From contig NC_054871.1 of the NCBI RefSeq assembly GCF_018320785.1, positions 17,108,339 through 17,172,338 on the forward strand: 64,000 nt of DNA. Direction: 5' to 3'. This document shows, one piece after another, positions 1 through 12,730 of this stretch. Under the pieces are notes generated by a model that was given only the letters and a program-made list of their open reading frames with translations, had not been told where the DNA came from and made no database searches. How positions within the stretch are numbered: position 1 is the first letter of the stretch; each line of letters begins with the position of its first letter. Source of the DNA: Cheilinus undulatus. Taxonomy: Eukaryota; Chordata; Actinopteri; Labriformes; Labridae. Both the position numbers and the translations under genes were made by a program.

Positions 1-166
1 ACTTTATTTCATCTTCCTAATCTTTTCCAGGCTTTAGGAAAGTTCTTGATGAGTCAGTGCAGCTGGAGGCTGAAACTGTGACAGAGGTCGAACAGGGAGG
101 AGAGAAGGAGGAGGGGGAGATGAGGGCAGGGCCAGGATGGAGTGGAAGTGTGCCTCCAGCAGCATT

Positions 167-172
167 TATAAA
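167..172 (+). promoter_or_regulatory. TATA box, plvap promoter
   Basis: TATAAA lies about 257 bases upstream of the plvap start codon at 429. A start of transcription about 30 bases downstream would give a 5' untranslated region of roughly 230 bases with no intron needed. The core motif is seen; its use is inferred. Confidence 0.5.
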
Positions 173-428
173 CAAGGCCCCTCCACACACCTAGGGGTCA
201 TTGTTTATATCCATCTATACATGCCATTTCTGCCTGTCAGTGTGTGAAATAAACATCTCTCTGCTGCTTTCTGCCTCCATCCCTGACTGACATCCCGAAG
301 CTTCAGCACCTAATCCACAAAGAAGGACAGAAGAGACCATATCAGGAGGAGGGAAAACTTGTGGATCATAATATAATTTCTTCTTAGATCTGCAACAACC
401 AGCCGTCACCATTTCACCCCCAACAGCC

Positions 429-3400
429 ATGTACAGCTCCAGCTACTCCAGGGCCAAGTTCGGCCTGGAGGCGAGGGAGCCGCTGCACAAGCCCAAAGGG
501 AAGAGCTGCGGTTATTACATGAGGATCATCTTCTTCTTCTCTTCACTCATCCAGTCCCTCATCATCGTTAGCTTGGTGCTCTTCCTCATCTATGGACAAC
601 CAGAGAAGACAGCGGAGGAGAAGAGGGTCAAGGTGAGTCAGATATTCCTTTTTGTCTAATATGAAACCTCCTGATCCATAGATGTTTTAAAAATGTACAA
701 AATTACTCAGAAGGGATCCATTTTCATAGTCTCTAAAGTTCCTTCTCATAAAAAGTCATAAAATTGTCACTTTTTCCCTAATCAAGTGACCACAGACACA
801 TTCAAATACATATTATTTGAAGGCACATTGGATTTCATGCCAAAAAGGATGGATTTTCATTTCAAAAATGTATCTGGTTTAGTAAGGGAAAGTTGGGATT
901 TTTGTCTTTGACCAAAATGGTATTTATATCTAAACATCGCAGTGCTCATGAGTCTGACGGGTGTCTTATTCTGAAGGAGCTGGAGCTGAACTTCAACAAG
1001 CTGAGTGAAAACAACATCGAGCTGAGGAAAGAGAAAGGCGACCTGGGAGCTCAGCTGGGAGCTCGCACAGCAGAGAAAGCTGCTCTGGAGGCAGAGCTGG
1101 CCAAGCTGAAGACGGACGCCAACAACACCGAGAACACGCTGAAATTAAAACTGGTGAGTCCATCCTGGTGGATGTTTAGATAAGATGTGCTGACGAGCTG
1201 TTTAATGGCTCTAATCTGCTTTTAAAATAGTTTTTACAACAAGAAGGGTTATTTTACAATGTGCATGGTTATTTTATGATGATTATTTCCTTTGACATTG
1301 TTCTGGTTTTCCTATTGGCCATCAGTGTTGGAGGAAGCATTGAGATCCTCTACTTGACTTTAATCATGGTGAGCTCATAGTAAAAAAGTCAATTTAAAGG
1401 AAAACTTCTGCATCAAAATGGTTGAAAATTTGGCCATTCTTGATATTAAAAACTCAGAATTTATTACATTATTTTTACTCACACATTTGTGCGGCAGCAT
1501 TTTTTTTCTTTTCAAAGCTAAGTTTTTTCATGTTTTTTTCATTCAAGGCTGAAATGATGATCATTTTTGGCTGAATCTGGTCATTGTGTCTTGAATAATA
1601 TAGTTTTTTTCTTGCAAAATTCAAAGGGAGAAAGCCAGAACAGAACTCAAAGTGACACCATCCTAATGCTTTGTTTGACATTGGAAACTACAAAGAAAAA
1701 TAATATTTATGTAAATCAATTTAGCAATCAGTTCAGCTCTATTTGAGCTGAATATTTTATTCACAGCACTCTCTCTTATGATAAGCTCTTAACCCTTGTG
1801 TTGTCTTCATATTCTGTACATTCCTCTTGCTCTTTGAGTCAAAAATAGCCATCTTACTTTATTCCTGAAATGGAGCAGCTTATTGGATATTCAACCCAAA
1901 ATATTTTTGCATGAAGAAAGAACGTGGCACCTGTCAAAAATTGTAGCTAATCTCTGCGTGTCCATCTTCACAGTGCAGAAAAGCTGCATGTAATCACAGT
2001 AAACCACTCATATGTCATTAAAATAGACCTGTCATTGATGTGTTCTTTACTAAATTAGAGCCACATTTCTCAACAGGGGTGCCTTCAAAATGCTTAATGT
2101 GTAACAAAGAATTGCCATGAATATACAGATCTTTAAATAATAATAATTAAAATTGTATCATATGCTCCTGAAACCACATCAGTGTAGGGGTCATGTAGGT
2201 TATTCTTAGTTTAGAGTCTATGGAGTGAGAAATGCTTCCAAATGTGTTATTATTCTTTACATGAACATGGCACATTTCATCCAAGGCATTTAAATTGTTT
2301 GCTTTGGAGATTTATCTTTCAAATTGTATTTCTACATAGATCCCTGAGCAGTCATAGGGATGGAAAATGTTAATTTATTCAGAGCTCTTTTGTATGGAGG
2401 TGACCTGGCCTTTTACAAAACTTTAGAGGGTTCCTTAACAGGATAAAGGTTGAGAAACACTGAATTAGAGGATTATTATCAATGCTACTGACAAAGCAAT
2501 TACATAACTGGACTGAACTTGTTTTTGTTTGCAACAGATAATTGTATAACCTGTAAAAAGAGCATACATGTGCCGAAATGAGCTTTGAAAGCATTTTTTT
2601 TTTTGAGAGAATAGATGTACTTTTGTAAACATAGTAATACTCTATTCCATCGAGGAATTCAACTACACTTTACCCTCTTTCAACAACTGATCCTGCCGAC
2701 ATTGTCTTTAAGCAACAAAATTGTATAAGATTCACGATAAAATTATACACTGTAAAATAAAATGAGTTGAGCTTACTTAAAAAATATGGAAACTAAAAAT
2801 AACAAACTAAACTTGACTTTTGTGAGTTTAAATAACCTGTTTATTTTAAATGTGCTACAATTCCACTTATGTAATATTTGTGATTAATAAATACTGATGC
2901 TAACTTTATTATTTCAAGTGTGCAATAATAGTTTTATATTCATTATTTTTAGTGATCAAAACTGAGATTAAAATGTAAATTTTAGTTGCAGTACTAAAGC
3001 TAAATCATCCACTTTGAGCGTGCAAATACTTCATTATTTTTTGAATGCACTGTAAACCCTAAGTTCATAGACCTCAAAATGAAATAGGTAAAGGACAACC
3101 TTAAAAAATTAAGTTGTACTCACTGAAAAAATAGTATTTTTAAAGACATTTTAAATTACCATTCTACCTAAGGTAGGCTAATTTAAGCAACCAAATGCAA
3201 CCATGGCTGTTAGGGACCCATTAAACAGGTAGCTGCTGTCTCTTTGAGTTTGGCATGCCATCCACTCAACACTCAAATCAACATTAACATTATTATCAAC
3301 ATTGCGCCCTACAGACGATCTCTTTTTCAGAGTAAGTAACTTCCCTCATGGTGCAAAAGGTTCATGTCCAAGGGTATTCTTTGAAAATTATGCCGATTAA

Positions 3401-6400
3401 GGGATTATAGTCAAATAATTTGGGTATGATGACAAAAAAGTACTTCTGTAAAATAAACTTTTTTTCTTGTCTTTTTTCAGGCAAATTGTGAGAAAATGAG
3501 TGCCACAACACTCCGAATGATGACACAGCGACCGACGCCTCCCATCCAGCCTCCTGTCATGCTCACCACCAGCAGTATGTCCTTCAATCCACACTGTTAA
3601 TGATGTTGAAATAATGGAAATTAAAACCCAGGTTAATAATTATTGAATCATAGTATTCCCCCCAGTAATATTTTATTACCCTGGTAATAATTTCTACACA
3701 GCTGGTTTTACTTTGTTAGGGTGGACATTTGGAAAGTGGTATCACAAAATTAATGAACACTAATTTTATTTTTTCCACTGAACTTTGCAGGTGAAGTAAA
3801 GACACTCCAGAGCTTGAATGCTCAGCAGAAAGCCATGATTAATCTGATCGAGGCAAACTTCACCCAGACGGTTCAGTACCTGAATGTGGAGAAAGAAAAA
3901 GCCCTGAGAGAGCGAGACGCACACCACCAGGACGTCATCGTCCTGCGCAGAGAGAACATCATGCTAAAGGAGCAGCTCGCCACCTACACCAGGTATTCTG
4001 TCCGACCCTCTGCCTGCTTTCTAAATGTTACTTTACGTGTTAAGAGGATTCAACTAAAAGCCTTATTTTATGCTTTTTTCAAACCAGAAAGTGCAAAGAA
4101 GACTTTGCTCATTCTTTGGATGGGATCCAGTCAGTGACCAGGGATTTCCTGGACAGGATTACAAACCTGTTTCCTCACCAGCTCACCTTTCACCTCACCT
4201 GTGACAGCCAGCGGGAGCAGATGGAGAAGATCAAAAACAGCTGCACCAACCTGTCCAGAGACGTGGAGAACAAGTTTCAGCTGTATTTAGACAAAGTGGG
4301 AGACAAGGTTTGTAGAACCAATCTATTCATCCTTTTTTTGGATGTTTGTTTTTATTGACACATTAGTGAATTTCTGCATGAATATGCACACTTAAGAGAG
4401 ATTAGGCACTGCATGTTAAGATATTAATGTAGAGGTGGAGGCAGTCAGACCGTTTGTTTAGCAGAAAAATTGCAATACAGCCATCAGGTCCTTGGCACGG
4501 ACACATGATAAATCTAATCTACAGCAGCTAAGAGGAAAATTGCACGGGAAACCAGTATCTTACAGGAAGAAGTCTGTTGGCTGAATCATTTGTGATAGAT
4601 GGAGCTAGAGAGTCAGGCGACCTTATGGTGAACTCCAGGACAAAGCATGGTGAGGAGTGAGGCTATGCTGACACAGCAGCACCGCTGGAAACCAGAAAAC
4701 ACATCCTGACCAAGAATCTCTCCTCTTGTTCTTAAAGCAATGATTCAACAGGATAAAGCACTCATGAGGGTCAAAAAGCATTGTTTGTTTTACGTCATTT
4801 CCTATTATTAATTAGAATCCTCATCAGTTGTTAGCACAGACAGAAGTCCAAGTAGACCTCTCCAAAATAAATTAAACTTCCATCTACTGCCATGTCAAAA
4901 AGCAGGTAACCGGAAATTTTAACAATTTTTCTTCTGCATGCACTAATAAAAATAAATCATGGACCAAAGTTGAACTGGATGCTTGTTCTCAGTCCACAGC
5001 CCTAGATCACTAGCTTTGGAACGTTTCCCAAGGCACCCCTAAAATCAACAAAAGACAGGCTGGCTGCAGACCTGGTATCTCAGATGCCCCCCTTGCAGAC
5101 CACCACAATGAGGCGCCTTTGTCAGAACAGAAATTCTTGCTAAAATTTTCAAAATAATAAAATACTTCCAGTTATGGTTAGGGTAAGGGTTAAGGTAAGG
5201 TTAGGGTTAGGACACCAAAAATTAAAAAAAAAAAAAAAAAGTGAAACCTGATCTGCTTACAAAACACTTAATGAAAACATCAATGCAGCCAACAAAGCTA
5301 AGGCAAATGCCAACAAAGCTACGATACGTAGCTACTGTACTGTACATAGCTACATAGCTAAATCTAGAGCTAACAGTGCTACATACGCATCATAAGCTAA
5401 GTAGCTAACATAGCTATGTAGCTCAATCTTAAGCAAACAAATCTACATTAGCTACATAAACTACATGGGTAACATAGCTATGTAGCTCAATCTTAAGCTA
5501 ACAAAGCTATGTTATAACCAATGTAGTTACATAGCTAAAAATTGCTACATAGCTACATAGCTAAATCTTAAGATAATAAAGCTACTTTGGAACCAGTGTA
5601 GCTTAAGCAAACATTGCTACATAATTGCATAAGCTACAAATGTGACATAGCTTTATAGCTAAAGCTTAAGACAACAAAGCTACATTAGCTACATAAACTA
5701 CATAGGTAATATAGCTTTGTAACCAACGCATTTTGATCTTAAGCAAAACAAATTACATTAGCAAGATAAGCTGTGTAGGTAGCATGGCTTTCATTACATT
5801 ATGCTGTGTGCTAAAGCTTGACCTGCTTTAGAAGTAGTGACATAAATGGGGGCTCACTTCAGCTTTGTTAGTTATAGCAAAAGCTATTTTAGCTATATTG
5901 GCTAACAAACTAATATTAACTGCACAGCTAGTGAAGCTATGTTAGCTTTAGCTAAAGCAAATGAAGCTAAAGCAAGCTACAGTTCATGTGACTACTCCTC
6001 AACAAGTCCAGAAATAATCAAATCCCAGATCTGACATATGACTTTTTTCTGTTAATGAAATGTTGCTTAGTCTGTATTTTAGTTCGCTACAGTTGCTCAC
6101 AAATGGAACTTGTTTGTAACAGGAGGCACAGACATCTGCCTTTATAGAAAGTTTCACTTCATTGTCATTGATTAAATGTTCTTTATCTCTTACTGCCCCA
6201 GAGGAAATGAATCAGGCAGTTTTCTTAATGATCTGTAATTCACATGAGTCTTTAAATCACTCAGTCAGACTGATGATGTGCTCTGTATTTAAAACATGGT
6301 TTAGCAACATTAGTGTCACAGACCCTCAACGGCTGATTTAGAGCAACAATATGCTCTGATGTCATTTCCCCCAGGGACTATATAGATTTAATTCCCAGGA

Positions 6401-9400
6401 CAGCTGTACAACTCATTCTCTATTGTGGCGCTGAGGAAAATGTGCATTAACAAACACTTACATTGATGGATAGAAATAGACACAGTAAACAAAAACAAGT
6501 ATCATTATGTAAAGGAACCATCTGGAAACATGTTTGGGACACATTCTTCAGCCAGAGTGACTGATTATTACTGACTGAGTTAGAAAATGTTCTATGTTCA
6601 GATGAAAAGACAAGGCACAAATTTACCAGTAATTTAAAGTACTTGCTCTCTTCTTGCAGGTGGCAGAGATCCAGGCTCTGTCCAGTCGACTGGAGGTGCA
6701 AAACTCACATTTTAGCTCTGACCTGAAAAAGTGTGAACAAAATCGTAAGGAGATGGAAGCAGAGGCTGCCAAACAGCTACAGCTCAAGCAACAGACTCAT
6801 GATGACCAGGTAGTTTAAATGTTTTGGTGAAATCAGGCAGAATTTCATTCATGTTTTACCTGTTTTGACTGGATCATAAACCATACTGAAGGATATGAGA
6901 GATTAGGATGTGAAAATAACCTTACCTCCATATAAAATAAAACATTTATGTCCTGTTTAGGTGGAGAAGTTACTGATGGAGCAGAACCGGCTGAGGGAGC
7001 AGAAGAAGCTGCAGGAAGACACTTTGGCCCTGAGAGAGCGAGAGCTTCAGACCCTGCAGCGAATGCTCCCAAACGCTCCGTCCAACTTCAAGGTAAAATA
7101 AACACAGGTCTAACCTTTGCTCTGTACAAAGGAAATAATACAGGGCTGTGTGAGCCAGTCAGGGGATTTAAAATGTAAAAAAAATACTAGTCAGAAACTC
7201 TCTGTGTCACCTTGAGAGTAATATGAGGCTAAAAAGTCTTGTTTTTGTCTCTTTTGGTATAATCCATCACTGCGCTATTACGTAAGAGTGCCCCATTGAC
7301 AGCAGGGTAGAGTGAAGGAGGTGCATGTGGTCTCAGCAGAAAAGAGGACTCTAAAGGCAGCAGCAGGAAGGATGGTCAGGAGAGATAACAAAGGAAGACA
7401 GTTTTTCTAAGGGTCATAAGTTCACAAAAAAAATCGCAGTGAACCTCATGAGTATTTGTACAAGTTGGCAGAAAGAGCACTTAGAACAAATGTGGTATTT
7501 ATGTTTAATTTAAATTAATATTGAATGATTTGATCTGTTTTCTAGCCTGTTATTCCTAAACCTGGTGGCCTTCAGGCGGCCCCTCAGCTCGGCGGACAGA
7601 AGTGGCCCTTCGCTGGAGTGCCGGGTATCAATAAACCCCCAACGGTAATACAAGAATAAATACATGATCATGAACAGTCATTAAAGTTATCATCTTATTT
7701 TACAAAGATTGGGCAAAGATTAAATTAACATTGAAAAAATAATACTAACATTCAAAATGTCATCATTTTGTAGTATAACTGCCAAAAACCTGTCTGAGAC
7801 AGAACGTTACAGTGGCTGTGATTGAAAGAAAGAAAAGACAACACTAACAGGCTAATGCTCACCATGGTCTTAGTGTAGCACGGCTCTGCTAACTAGAAAA
7901 GAACATTTCAAAGGTCACTGTTAGTTTAGCTGATTATGCTCCAGATTACAAGCAGAGAGCTAACAAAAGTTGTTACAGTACATTGTCCGGGGAACATGTG
8001 GGACTGAATAGTTGCTGAGATATTTGAAGTAAACCAGCAAATTCAAAATTCATGGAGTAGCTAAGGGACTGTCAGAGGGTCACCAAAGTCTGTAGGATGC
8101 ATCCTCTCCAGACCAATACTTTAAATGTTAACTTATCTTATAGATGCAGAAAAATATAAGTCTAAATTAAAGTGTTGGATGGACCAGCTGAGTATTTCAG
8201 TGTTAATTTGCCCTTGTCAGTAAACAAAAGAACACTCAGAAACAAGCTGGGCACTTGGAGATCTTAAGAAATGTCAGTGTTCATCTCAAATGCAGTTTCT
8301 TCATGTTCATTCACAAATCTGTCTTTAAAACAAACCAACATTCTTATGGTGAGTGCTTGACTTTGTGCCTTAACAGAAAAAAAAATGTTCACCATCTCTG
8401 ATGCCTGTCCACCCATAACCTCCTAAGATCCATGCTTTTTGTTGGAAATGCATTTTTAGTTTCTCACACTTATCCCAGATAAGTGTGACTCAACAAGTGT
8501 CAAACTTAAGCCTGTCTTTGAACAGAAAGTTGTTTTTACTAAAAAAAATGATGTCTACATATGAGGATAACAGCTCTATCTTACTGTACAAAATTATTCC
8601 TGTACTTGTAAAAAGTTATTTTAACAAAGCGTATTGTTGCTTTTGAGGTCTTGGAAACTTTCCTTTCAAATTATTAGAGATTTTGGGGTGCAGATGGCCT
8701 AATGGTTAAGTTGCTCCCCATGTGCGCCAGCAGCCTGGGTTCGAGTCTGGCCTGTAGCTCTTCCACCACATGTCATTCCCAAATCTCTCATCCCTCTTTC
8801 CAGCTCTATCTACTGTCTTATCTCTCAAATAAAAGCCTAAAGATATAATTTTTAAAAATCCCTAAAAATTCAATCAAATTACTTAAAATTTTCAAGCAAG
8901 TCCCTAAATTTTAAAGCAAATTCCACCCAATATTTTTTAATGAGAATCGCCAAAATGTACAAATATATTTCCCCATAATCTGTGGAGAATTATGGAAGAT
9001 TTCCAAACAAATACATCTTAACAAATTCCCTAAGGTTTTCATGAAAATTCATGAAAATTTCAAAAGAACTTTCACCCCAAAAAAAATAAAAATACTGTTC
9101 AATCTGCCAAATTCCTACCCAAAAAATTCTAAGCACCCCCCCCCCCCGAAAACACTCTAAAATATACATGTCTCAAAAATTCAAAGAAAATTCCTGAAAA
9201 ATGTTAAGCAACTTGTTAAAAATTGTTAATGCAAATTGAAATTTCCACACAATATATAATGAAAACCCCCAAATTTGCAAATGAATCTCCCCAAAACCTT
9301 TGGAAAGTTATGGAAAATTTTCAAACAAATGCCCCCAAACATCCGAAGAGATTCCCTTAAATGTCCATGGAAATTCATAAAAAAAAAAAACAAGAAGATT

Positions 9401-10023
9401 TCCCCCAAATTTTCCATTCAAATTTCAGAAAAGTTTACAGATAAATTCCCCAATTGCCATAAAAGTATCTAAAAAATGTCAAACTTCCTCCCTACCCAAA
9501 GAAACAAAACATCAAGTCAAACAATTCAAAATATACATCATTTTCATGAAAGGTCCTGTAAATGTTAAAGCAAATTCCCACAACATTCCAGGAAAACTAC
9601 TTAAACTTCAATGAAAATTCTACAGAGTTGGCTCAAAATTTCTGACAGAAGAATTTATCACTGTGTTGTAGGGAAACAAAAATGTAACGGCCTCACATGT
9701 ACATGCTGGGTTTCAAGAGGATATATGTCACCTGCTGCCAAAGCAACCAATTTTATATTAGAAAAACTAAAGAAAAACTAAAGAAAAACTAAACCTTTAA
9801 TGAATTGTAAATATTCTAAATGGCTAACGATGGAGCTGAAGCTGGAAAAGGCAAATGTGTTTGCTTGCGGAAAACTTAACTTTTGTATGTTTGTTTCATG
9901 TTTCTGTATTTCTCTTCCTCAAATATTTAAATCTGCTAATTAAATCTACACCAAATTCTAGTCAGATTCTCTTTAAATCATCACTGTTCATTTTTTACTG
10001 TTGTCTCCTTTCAGGTGAGATGA
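429..10023 (+). CDS. plvap: Plasmalemma vesicle-associated protein (PLVAP/PV-1), nine coding exons
   Basis: PLVAP is a type II membrane glycoprotein that forms the diaphragms of endothelial caveolae and fenestrae. Coding exons are 429-632, 977-1153, 3481-3574, 3791-3992, 4088-4307, 6660-6809, 6961-7092, 7546-7644 and 10015-10023. All junctions are GT-AG and the phases join without a break to 428 codons plus TGA (human PLVAP is 442 residues). Residues 1-30 are a short cytoplasmic head with a GYYMR border. Residues about 32-55 are one membrane helix. The rest is an extracellular, heptad-like, Lys/Glu-rich coiled coil with possible N-glycosylation sites (NNT, NFT, NLS) and Cys residues. Residues 394-426 are Pro/Gly-rich, as in the family. 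The last exon adds only Val-Arg-stop. Downstream it converges with gtpbp3. The teleost a/b paralogue cannot be decided here. Exon 2's acceptor has a weak pyrimidine tract, so its first bases are the least certain boundary. Confidence 0.93.
1154..3480 (+). other. plvap intron 2, no recognised element
   Basis: AT-rich intronic sequence. No exon-like open frame, RNA gene or clear repeat family was recognised. Acceptor at 3479-3480 has a strong T-rich tract. Confidence 0.6.
5058..5996 (+). mobile_element. Non-autonomous DNA element rich in AGCTA words, copy A (plvap intron 5)
   Basis: The left end (5058-5125) is homologous to the left terminal repeat of the copy at 51979-53143: both share CTCAGATGCCCC and, further in, TTTGTCAGAA/TCTGTCAGAA. 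Then come a G/T-rich stretch with TTAGGG-like words and about 700 bases packed with GCTA/AGCTA words (TAGCTACATAGCTAA, AAGCTAACAAAGCTA). No right terminal repeat was found, so this copy is probably truncated. It has no coding capacity. Confidence 0.55.
8683..8856 (+). repeat. tRNA-derived SINE, copy 1 (plvap intron 8)
   Basis: The head has a pol III A-box-like TGGCCTAATGGTTAAG and a B-box-like GGTTCGAGTCTGG. The body has the pyrimidine-rich family segment, ending in CTCAAATAAAAGCCTAAA and an A-rich tail. It is the same family as the copies at 11438, 34941, 39336, 43541, 58216 and 59668, but diverged. Confidence 0.8.
8857..9620. repeat. AT-rich degenerate tandem repeat (plvap intron 8)
   Basis: Recurring AAATTCC, CCCAAA and TTCAAACAAAT-type blocks. 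A unit of roughly 310 bases seems to occur twice: AAAGCAAATTCCACCCAAT near 8917 resembles the block near 9229, and both continue with similar order (TTATGGAAGATTTCC and TTATGGAAAATTTTC). Open frames inside are repeat artefacts. The same family occurs inverted at 43330-43880. Confidence 0.6.
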
Positions 10024-10306
10024 AATGAATAATCAGAGAATTATCTGGCGGCTACAGTGATCAACATCTGCCCTGAAGAAATGTCAAAGGACATGTACAT
10101 ATTCCTGTACACAGCTTCAGCACAACCTGTAAATACTCTTGAATGATGCATTTTACAATTGTTGGTCTTTGCATGCTTTGTTTATATTGTGTTGTTTGGA
10201 AGTTTCAACATTTGCTGTGAAAAGCCTCGGTATCTACCAAGGTTAATGTTTCAAAGAAAAAAAGGCACTGGTGTAAATATTTGTTTATGTGTGTCTATTC
10301 ATGGAA

Positions 10307-10312
10307 AATAAA
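10307..10312 (+). terminator. plvap polyadenylation signal
   Basis: AATAAA lies 284 bases after the plvap stop codon, followed by a T/G-containing stretch. It is the first canonical signal after the stop and probably ends the 3' untranslated region 10024 to about 10330. Confidence 0.7.
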
Positions 10313-11122
10313 GTGCAGTTAACCAAAGGTAGACTAATCTCCTGAAGTGTTTACTCCTCAATCGGTTTTGTCTCTTGTGGTAAAAACATAAAAAAACCAT
10401 CAACTTTGTACAGCAGCTGCTCACTTGGCAGCTTTAAACAGAAGGATCCTAAAATAGCTCCATTTATGTTTCCTTGTGATTTGCACCTTTGAGTGTCTGC
10501 TGCAGACCGGATGTCAATACATGCACAGACCAAGACATGAACACGTCATCACATCTGCAGTAATCCACGGCCCCTGTGACCTTACGACAGAAATAAAAAC
10601 AAAGAAATGGGCTTTGACTGGTTTGAATGTTGTTCTTGTTATAGCAATACTGCTAATCTATTCATCACCATGTTTATTGTCCAGTTTACTGAATAGTAGC
10701 TGTTATATGAACTACTCTCAAGCTTTACTGCTTCCTTTTCCTCTTATGAGCGCATTGAGTTCTGTTACTGGAAACAGACGGTGTTTTTTCAGAGCTTTTT
10801 AATGATTATTACAACCCAGACAGGTCCAGCCATGATCATGGAAGTACCAATATATCAGAGGGTGTATAGTTTTGGATGTTACTTGTGTCTCAATTAAATT
10901 ATTAAACATCCATCTAGAAGAATGCATATTCAAGATTTGAGCATTATTTATTAATTAAACACGTTTTGGATTTTTTTTTTTTTACAAAGAAGTAATTGAT
11001 CATTTGGGCTAGTTTAAAAAAAGTTCACATCACAGTTTTGTTGAGCCAGAATAAACATTTCCAGAATCAGAAGTTAAATCACTGAAACAATGATCAGATA
11101 ACTGGAAACGAATCTACTTTAA

Positions 11123-12008
11123 ATGATCTCACCAATTAAACAGAAGTCCAGCCAGCTGGTGCTAGTATTATCACAATTAGTGAAATGGGGATCACCTGGG
11201 TGCAGTGAATGTGTTTCAAGTGTTATGAGTATAAAGACACCTGTGTCTGGAAGGGCCAGTCACTGCTTAATCAGTATTCCTGGCTACCAATACACCATGA
11301 AGACAAAAGAACACTCCATGCAACTCTGAGGAAAGCTTGTTAAAGAGTATATGACAGGGGATGGATAAAAAAATATTTTTGGGGCACTGAACATCAACCG
11401 AGCTCAGTTAAATCAATCATCAAGAACTGGAAGGTATTGGGGAGCAGGTGGCCTAGTGGTTAAAGGTGCTCCCCATGTATGCGGGCGGCCCGGGTTCAAA
11501 TCCGGGCTGAGGCCCTTCACTGCATGTCTCACCCCCACTCTTGACCCTGTTTCTGACTCTATCCACTGTCCTCCTCTGCCTAATAAATGCCCAAAAATAA
11601 ATCTTTAAAAAAAGAAATGGAAGGTATATGGCACATGTGTAAATCTGCCTAGATCAGGCAAGAAGACCATGCAAGAAGGAGAATAGTGAGAGTCCACCAA
11701 GACACCTATGACTACTCCAAAGAAGCTTCAGCAGCTGAGATGGAAGAGACTCTGCATGCAACAGTAATGGCCTGGGTTCTTCACCAGTCAAAGCTTTATG
11801 GAAGAGTGGCAAAGATCTCGACTAGAGTTCGCCAAAAGGCATGTAGGAGACTCCATGGTCAAGTGGAAGAAAGTTCTCTGGTCTGGTGAGAAAAAAATTG
11901 TGCTTTTTGCCATCAGACAAGACACTACACAACATCCCCACTGTGAAGCATGGTTGTGGCAGCATCATGCAGTGAGGATGCTTCTCAGCAGCCAGCCCTG
12001 GAAGGCAT
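11123..12008 (+). mobile_element. Tc1-like transposon remnant, interrupted by a SINE
   Basis: Open-frame fragments read like a decayed Tc1 transposase: a MKTKEHSMQL-type start region, then after the SINE a segment ending in a VLWSGE-like remnant of the first catalytic block (normally WSDE). The 5' inverted repeat was not found. The 3' part stops abruptly at 12008, where another repeat begins. Stops and frameshifts make it inactive. Confidence 0.75.
11438..11617 (+). repeat. tRNA-derived SINE, copy 2, with target-site duplication
   Basis: 180-base element with A box TGGCCTAGTGGTTAAAGG and B box GGTTCAAATCC, then the family body and an A-rich tail. It is flanked by the 10-base direct repeat TGGAAGGTAT (11428-11437 and 11618-11627), so both ends are defined. 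It sits inside the Tc1-like remnant and is therefore younger than it. Confidence 0.92.
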
Positions 12009-12300
12009 TTTTTTCCATAAAGAGGGCACTTTGTCAATTTTTTGTCCACATAGACAACTCAGAGCTTCATTTTCTCCACTTAAAGGTCACCAAAGAGAAT
12101 TATTTATCAAATTTTGTCCACTCAGAAGGCATTAAAGTGGGTATTTTAAATATGTTTATCTACATTAGTCTCATACAAGGGCACTTTCGGTGCTATTTTT
12201 CCAACATTAGAGCACAAAGGGGGATGTCTGCACCCCCTGCCCCCTACCACCTCAACCAGAGTCAGTATGAGTATGCAGTAGTTTCGGGCAGGGTTTAGTT
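12009..12300 (+). repeat. GGGCAC-type internal-repeat element, fragment
   Basis: Imperfect repeats of GAGGGCACTTTGTCAA-like units, ending in a C-rich block (GCACCCCCTGCCCCC). The same units recur at 49340-49790, in inverted orientation at 54450-55680, and at 61510-62270. Confidence 0.55.
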
Positions 12301-12435
12301 GAACTGTACTCCTATATACAATAGCCGCCAGTTTAATTACCTTGGATGTTAGTATAGTTTTATCAAAATTGGATCACATTTCTTTGTTCAGCAAGGAATC
12401 ACACTGAAAGCTTTTCTCAGCACAAAATGTTTTTA

Positions 12436-12730
12436 CTCCTCTCCTGACCAGCTTTTGCATGTGTTTGTTTCACAAACAAGCTCCACTGATTGTTAGCAAC
12501 TATAGCAGCTGCAATGTCGAGTTCACTCTGAAGCTGCACATGCCCACTACATCATGTTTAGTCACTCTGATTGGCTGTAACAAATGTGACAGAATGTTTG
12601 CCCAATCACCCTCTGAGAGTTTTTTTTTTTTTCAAAAACAGTGTGTGTGGAAGTTTTTTTGAGATATGAGACATATCCCATGCAATGTACATGTGAAACA
12701 GTCCCTGGCATGGGTTAATAAAGGCACAGA
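12436..12730 (+). repeat. Dispersed repeat module, copy 1
   Basis: Contains CCAATCACCCTCTGAG, a T-run followed by CAAA, CTGTGTGTG, GTGAAAC and CCTGGCATG in the same order as at 44335-44470. It is a non-coding interspersed repeat of unknown class. A short (CCCTAA)n-like stretch lies downstream at 12788-12806. Confidence 0.5.

Noticed and set aside
6948..7178. Plus-strand frame rich in Ala/Glu
   Set aside because: It is a shifted reading frame of plvap exon 7; the correct frame joins exons 6 and 8.
8683..8760. Possible tRNA gene (A and B boxes present)
   Set aside because: The acceptor stem does not pair convincingly, and the sequence continues into a shared repeat body. It is the head of a SINE, not a functional tRNA.
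10476..10802. 108-codon plus-strand frame with a hydrophobic stretch just after plvap
   Set aside because: The frame has no ATG near its start and no splice or coding support. It follows the plvap polyadenylation site and looks like chance.
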